This document shows positions 7,353 to 10,579 of a stretch of DNA of 10,579 nt, one piece after another. This stretch comes from JAJRXR01 sp044439985. Lineage in GTDB: Bacteria > Planctomycetota > Phycisphaerae > Phycisphaerales > UBA1924. The position numbers and the translations under genes are program-made. Location of the stretch: assembly GCA_044439985.1 (NCBI GenBank), contig JBITAG010000012.1:1-10579 (forward strand), read 5' to 3'. The notes beneath the pieces were generated by a model. It had not been told where the DNA came from. It saw nothing but the letters and a program-made list of their open reading frames with translations, and ran no database searches. Every line of letters begins with the position of its first letter. Position 1 is the stretch's first letter.

Positions 7353-7994
7353 TCAGAACAGGCCCAACGCGCCGAGCGCCGAGCGCATCTGGGCGGCGGT
7401 GTCTCCCTCGTGGTCGATCAGGACGCCCCGCCACCCGGCGGCGTTGGCCGCGTTGATGTTCTCGGGAAGGTCGTCGAAGAAGACGATCTCGGGTGCGCGG
7501 GCGCCAGTCTGGCGTTCAAACGCGCGAAAGATCCGTTCGTCCGGCTTGGCCAGGCCCAGGAGGTGCGAGGCGTGCGGGTGGTGCAGCAGTCCGGCGGTGG
7601 GGAAGTCACGGTCGCGCCGGGCCCAGTGGCGGGCGTTGGTGTTGCTGAGCATGCCCGTCCGGACCGTGTCGAGCGTGTGCAACTCCTCGATGAGTTCGCG
7701 AACGCCCGGGTATTCCTCGATCAGCCAGGCGTCGTGGATGCGTGCGATCTCTTCGGGTGTGTACGCCGCCCGAGTGGACGCGGCGACGGACGCGAAGAAG
7801 TCCTTCTCGTCGATCGCCCCGACCTGGTACCGGGCGGAGATGGTGCGCCGAACGGAGTACAGGTCCGGGTCCTCGGCGTCGAGGCGGACATCCAGCCCCG
7901 CCCGCTCGCACCCCTCGGCGAAGCTGCGGCAGATGCGCAGGATCACCCCGCCCCAGTCGAAGCAGACCAGCCTGACGTCGGGCCGGACGCTCAC
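7353..7994 (-). CDS. HAD superfamily (subfamily IA) hydrolase
   Basis: A 213-residue HAD protein, probably a cytosolic small-molecule phosphatase. Motif I is V-C-F-D-W-G-G-V-I with nucleophile Asp13. The second Asp of the usual D-x-D is Gly15, as in the YihX-like branch, which is active on sugar phosphates. Motif II is L-S-N-T with Ser117, motif III has Lys150 in L-A-K-P-D, and motif IV is F-F-D-D-L with Asp174 and Asp175. The helical cap lies at about residues 20-95. The start is GTG at 7994, overlapping the truD stop as GTGA and preceded by GAGGGGG (8000-8006) with a 5-base spacer. The same frame stays open far upstream, but that part is antisense-type shadow under truD. It is the last gene of the minus-strand set and converges on the DUF255 gene across 45 bases. 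The substrate is unknown. Confidence 0.88.
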   Translation of the reverse strand: MSVRPDVRLVCFDWGGVILRICRSFAEGCERAGLDVRLDAEDPDLYSVRRTISARYQVGAIDEKDFFASVAASTRAAYTPEEIARIHDAWLIEEYPGVRELIEELHTLDTVRTGMLSNTNARHWARRDRDFPTAGLLHHPHASHLLGLAKPDERIFRAFERQTGARAPEIVFFDDLPENINAANAAGWRGVLIDHEGDTAAQMRSALGALGLF

Positions 7995-9319
7995 ACGTGC
8001 CCCCTCGCGGCCTCGCCCTTGAGGACCTCGTCCATGACGGTCGTCGCGAAGGCGCCGCGCGGCAGCTCGAAGGCGCACCGGATGTACGCCCCGTGCTCGT
8101 CGACGCCCGCCTCGACCTCGGGGTCCTTGAGGCGGACGCGCAGCGGGCGCCGGGCCCCGTCGAGCATCTCGCCGAGGGTCCGGTCGGCCCTGGCGAAGTC
8201 TTCCGGCGTCATCCCGATCGCGCGCAGGGCGTCGGCCTCCTCCTCGCCCGGCGCGCCCCGGGCGCGGGTCATGCGGGCGCCCCACATCGGGCCGGAGGGG
8301 CAGAGTTCGAACGCGCCGAGGCGCGACGCCAGGTCGCGCCCCTCCTCCCCGTCCAGGTCCGCCTCGGTGATCAGGCGATCGGAGCGGTCGGCGTGGATGA
8401 AGGCCACGTCGCCGGGGAGGAGGCGCCCCATCGTCCCCGACTCCAGGCGACGGTCGAGCACGTTGTTGAAGACCGCGGACTGCAGCGAGCTGATGTAGAA
8501 CGAACGCACCGTCGCGTCCATGGTGCGCACGGCCTGCTCGGGGGAGCGTCCGCGGGAGAGGGCGCGGAGCACGCCCTGCTCGGCGCGGTACCCGTGCGGG
8601 AACAGGTCGAGGGCGCCGCCCGGGTCGCCCTCGGTGTAGAGCATCCGGGCGTCCCGCTGGGAGGCGGGGGAGCGTTCGTGCTCGCCGAGGAGGAGGTCGC
8701 AGGCGAGCCGGTGCTCCCCGAGGACAAGCGCCCGTCCGATGAGGTGGTTGTTCCGCAGGTACCCGAAGCGTTGGACCCCGAAGCGGTTCGGCACGCCCTC
8801 GCGTGCCAGGATCTGCAGCGCCCGCTGCGCGTGCACCACGCGCCCGGGCTCCACCCCGCGGGCGCGGATGGAGAAGCGGTTGCCGAGCAGGTGCCCGCGC
8901 CGGAGCTTGTTCGTGTGCAGGTCCGCCCAGAGCACCCGCGCCCGCGGGTGGTCGAGCATCGGGAAGTCCTCGGGCGTCCTGCCCGGCGTCTGGACGGAGA
9001 TGACCTGGCGGGTGATCGCCCGCTTGTCCTTGAGCCCCGCGAACCCGATCGCCTCGCGGCGCACGCCGAAGTGGCTGGCGATGAGGCGGACCAGGTCGAG
9101 GGTGCTCATGCCCTGCTTCTCGACGAAGAGATACTGGTGCTCTCCCTCCCCGCACGGCTCGTAGAGGGGTATCTCTTCGACGAAAAAGTCCTCATCACGC
9201 TGCTTGAGCACCCCGCCGATCGGGGGGACCTCCGACGTGATGTACGCCCGCGGCTTCACGTGCGGGTCGGCGTCGGTCAGGGGCGGGCGGGCGTCGGGGG
9301 GCGTGGGGTCGGGGCTCAC
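7991..9319 (-). CDS. truD: tRNA pseudouridine(13) synthase TruD
   Basis: Converts uridine 13 of certain tRNAs to pseudouridine. The 442-residue product has the TruD motifs in order: R-D-E-D-F-F-V-E-E near residue 41; the catalytic motif G-F-A-G-L-K-D-K-R-A-I-T with Asp98 as nucleophile (E. coli Asp80); K-L-R-R-G-H-L-L-G-N-R-F at 138-149; and N-R-F-G-V-Q-R-F-G at 178-186. The TRUD insertion domain should follow at about 200-360. It is some 90 residues longer than the E. coli enzyme, with a Pro/Asp-rich N-terminal tail of about 22 residues before the first conserved segment. The start is GTG at 9319, overlapping the upstream stop as GTGA, with AAGAGG (9327-9332) 7 bases ahead. The stop in turn overlaps the HAD start, so translation of the three genes is probably linked. 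Confidence 0.95.
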   Translation of the reverse strand: MSPDPTPPDARPPLTDADPHVKPRAYITSEVPPIGGVLKQRDEDFFVEEIPLYEPCGEGEHQYLFVEKQGMSTLDLVRLIASHFGVRREAIGFAGLKDKRAITRQVISVQTPGRTPEDFPMLDHPRARVLWADLHTNKLRRGHLLGNRFSIRARGVEPGRVVHAQRALQILAREGVPNRFGVQRFGYLRNNHLIGRALVLGEHRLACDLLLGEHERSPASQRDARMLYTEGDPGGALDLFPHGYRAEQGVLRALSRGRSPEQAVRTMDATVRSFYISSLQSAVFNNVLDRRLESGTMGRLLPGDVAFIHADRSDRLITEADLDGEEGRDLASRLGAFELCPSGPMWGARMTRARGAPGEEEADALRAIGMTPEDFARADRTLGEMLDGARRPLRVRLKDPEVEAGVDEHGAYIRCAFELPRGAFATTVMDEVLKGEAARGHV

Positions 9320-9807
9320 GCCTCGTCCTCTTCATCAAACATTCCCCCCGGGTCCTCGGGCGGGTCGCTCATCGCCTCGGCCAGCACGTGCTCGGCGACG
9401 TAGATCGGCGCGTTCCAGGCGATGCCCAGCGCGATCGCGTCGCTCGGGCGTGAGTCCACGGCCACCACCGACCCGTCTCCCTTCTTCAGACGCAGCTCGG
9501 CGAAGTAGGTGTGATCCTGCAGGTCCGTGATGGCGATGCTGTCGAGCTTCGCCCCGAGCGCGTCGATCACGTTCGCGAGCAGGTCGTGCGTCTGCGGACG
9601 CCGGATCTCGGTCCCGCTCAGGCGGCGTTCGATCGCCTGCGCTTCGGGCAGTCCGATCACGATCGGGAAGGTCCGGCCCTCTTCGAGCTGGCGGACCTGG
9701 GGGACGCCCTCCTCATCGGTGAACTCCTCCGCTTCGCGAAGCTCGATGATCTGGTAGTCCACCAGCTCGCGGATCAGGATTCTGGAGAGTTCCATCCGGA
9801 CGGACAT
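9316..9807 (-). CDS. Bifunctional nuclease (DUF151/BFN) family protein
   Basis: A 163-residue protein with a BFN/DUF151 domain across about residues 5-142. It opens M-E-L-S-R-I-L-I-R-E-L, continues with F-P-I-V-I-G-L-P-E-A-Q-A-I, and carries the hallmark S-R-P-S-D-A-I-A-L at 119-127. The family is named for a plant member reported to have RNase and DNase activity; most bacterial members are uncharacterised. The C-terminal tail after about residue 147 is strongly acidic (Asp/Glu), which may be for partner contact. The ATG at 9807 is preferred because GGAG (9816-9819) sits 8 bases ahead and the family usually begins there. A GTG at 9861 would add 18 residues that look unlike the family and overlap the previous gene. 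The stop overlaps the truD start as GTGA, so the two are coupled, which hints at an RNA-related role, by inference only. Confidence 0.88.
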   Translation of the reverse strand: MSVRMELSRILIRELVDYQIIELREAEEFTDEEGVPQVRQLEEGRTFPIVIGLPEAQAIERRLSGTEIRRPQTHDLLANVIDALGAKLDSIAITDLQDHTYFAELRLKKGDGSVVAVDSRPSDAIALGIAWNAPIYVAEHVLAEAMSDPPEDPGGMFDEEDEA

Positions 9808-9815
9808 GCGGGGCG

Positions 9816-9819
9816 CTCC
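9816..9819 (-). promoter_or_regulatory. Ribosome binding site deciding the DUF151 start
   Basis: GGAG on the minus strand lies 8 bases before the ATG at 9807. It favours that start over the GTG at 9861, whose only purine-rich stretch is too close to the codon. Confidence 0.55.
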
Positions 9820-9854
9820 GATCTGGTCAATCGTGCGGCGCGGAGGGGTCCGTG

Positions 9855-10579
9855 TCAACACCCCTCATTCGGATGAGGGCTGGGAGGGATCGGATCGGCG
9901 AGCTGGTCGAGCAGGGCGAGGGGCGCGCCGATCGGGCAGAGTCGCACCTCTCCGGTCAGTTCGGACGCGCCCGGGGCGGCAAAGCCACGCTTGAGGGCGG
10001 CGAAGGCGCAGGTCAGGTCCGCCCGGACCGCCGTGCCGAGGGGGGCGCCGGTGTCGGCGTCCATCCCGGAGGGGAGGTCGGCGCTGACGACGGGAAGGCC
10101 CGCGGCGTTGACGCCCTCGATCAGGCTCCGCAGGGGGCCGGTGACCTCTCGGGACAGGCCCGTGCCGAGCAGGGCGTCCACGAGCAGGGGGCGATCGCCG
10201 GGCGCCGCCCGCTTCAGGGCGTCTGGATCGAGCAGTTCCCGGGCATCGAGCGAATCGACGCCCATGTGCGCACAGATCGCGTGATTGATCGCGGCGTCCG
10301 ACCCTTCGCGGGGCGGGGAGAGCCGGGCGAGGCGTGTGGGGAATGCGGCGTTGGTGAGGTGTCGGGCCAGGGCGAACCCGTCCCCCCCGTTGTTCCCCGG
10401 GCCGCAGAGGATGAGGGCGCCCGAGCGATCACGCCGGCGCGCCAGGGCGAGGGTGTGGCGGGCCATCCCGATCGCGGCGTTCTCCATCAGGACGATGGAG
10501 GGGTTCCCGTACGACTCAACACACCGGCGATCCAGTTCGCGGAGCGCCGCGCTGGAGAGGGTGCGCGCCGAGGTGTCGG
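9855..10579 (-). CDS. nnrE: NAD(P)H-hydrate epimerase, stand-alone YjeF_N domain (5' end cut off)
   Basis: Repairs damaged nicotinamide cofactors by interconverting the R and S epimers of NAD(P)HX so the dehydratase can use them. The frame is open to the right edge. Before the ATG at 10487 it still reads L-R-E-L-D-R-R-C-V-E-S-Y-G-N-P-S-I-V-L, the typical N-terminus of the family, so the true start is at or beyond the edge and 10487 is not it. Visible motifs are L-M-E-N-A-A, then G-P-G-N-N-G-G-D-G-F (about 10376-10405), the nucleotide-binding loop, then D-A-L-L-G-T-G-L and S-A-D-L-P-S-G-M-D-A-D-T-G. The protein stops straight after the epimerase domain. The dehydratase domain (NnrD) often fused behind it is absent here and must be encoded elsewhere if present. 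It is followed 47 bases later by the DUF151 gene. Confidence 0.94.
   Translation of the reverse strand, partial: DTSARTLSSAALRELDRRCVESYGNPSIVLMENAAIGMARHTLALARRRDRSGALILCGPGNNGGDGFALARHLTNAAFPTRLARLSPPREGSDAAINHAICAHMGVDSLDARELLDPDALKRAAPGDRPLLVDALLGTGLSREVTGPLRSLIEGVNAAGLPVVSADLPSGMDADTGAPLGTAVRADLTCAFAALKRGFAAPGASELTGEVRLCPIGAPLALLDQLADPIPPSPHPNEGC

Noticed and set aside
7995..9155. A 387-codon upstream extension of the HAD gene in the same frame
   Set aside because: The part above 7994 is Arg/Gly/Pro-rich shadow of truD. The HAD domain begins right after the GTG at 7994, which has a good ribosome site.
7997..9403. A 468-codon open frame on the plus strand
   Set aside because: It is antisense to truD, which has unmistakable motifs. 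The product is Val/Glu/Arg-rich with no family features.
9854..9859. A minus-strand TTGACA that could be a -35 box for the DUF151-truD-HAD genes
   Set aside because: No acceptable -10 box lies 16-18 bases downstream. The hexamer overlaps the end of the epimerase gene and may be chance.
1..10579. Mobile elements, CRISPR arrays, tRNA/rRNA genes and defence systems
   Set aside because: No repeats with spacers, transposase or integrase motifs, cloverleaf sequences or known defence domains were seen. Composition is uniform throughout, giving no sign of recent transfer.

Overview
The window is about 10.6 kb of very GC-rich bacterial chromosome, roughly 70% by eye. It is densely packed and reads as ordinary core and semi-core genome. 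I see no mobile element, integrase, CRISPR array, tRNA, rRNA or phage gene. Ten protein-coding genes fill almost all of it. Two are cut by the window edges: a TatD nuclease on the left and an NAD(P)H-hydrate epimerase on the right. The longest gene-free gap is about 110 bases. The mix suggests a Gram-negative-type bacterium of the Planctomycetota, perhaps Phycisphaerae: an enlarged Lgt, a DUF255 protein with a DsbD-like tail, a bifunctional-nuclease (DUF151) protein and a long TruD. The taxonomic guess is inference from gene content and base composition, not a marker-gene result.

Layout. (1) Positions 1-1531, plus strand: the 3' end of a tatD-family hydrolase gene, coupled by an ATGA overlap to lgt (prolipoprotein diacylglyceryl transferase). 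(2) Positions 1519-2535, minus strand: a DUF368 / PopT-type polyprenyl-phosphate translocase whose last codons overlap the end of lgt by 13 bases. A GC-rich hairpin lies just past the lgt stop. (3) Positions 2536-2646: a divergent promoter region. (4) Positions 2647-7307, plus strand: an exported, possibly lipid-anchored alpha/beta hydrolase, an unrecognised 314-residue protein coupled to it by GTGA, and a 783-residue DUF255 (YyaL/SSP411-like) protein with a DsbD-N-like C-terminal domain. (5) Positions 7353-10579, minus strand, converging on group 4: read in transcription order, NAD(P)H-hydrate epimerase, DUF151 bifunctional nuclease, truD and a HAD phosphatase. The last two junctions are GTGA overlaps, so the last three genes look translationally coupled.

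How the genes may work together. Lgt starts lipoprotein maturation. The neighbouring PopT-like protein recycles the lipid carrier of wall synthesis. The exported hydrolase may itself be an Lgt client. The minus-strand set combines metabolite repair (NADHX epimerase), tRNA modification (Psi13) and a small-molecule phosphatase, which is a housekeeping or maintenance mixture rather than one pathway. I found no clear new defence or biosynthetic system. The best leads are the DUF255-DsbD-like fusion and the unrecognised gene at 3975-4919.
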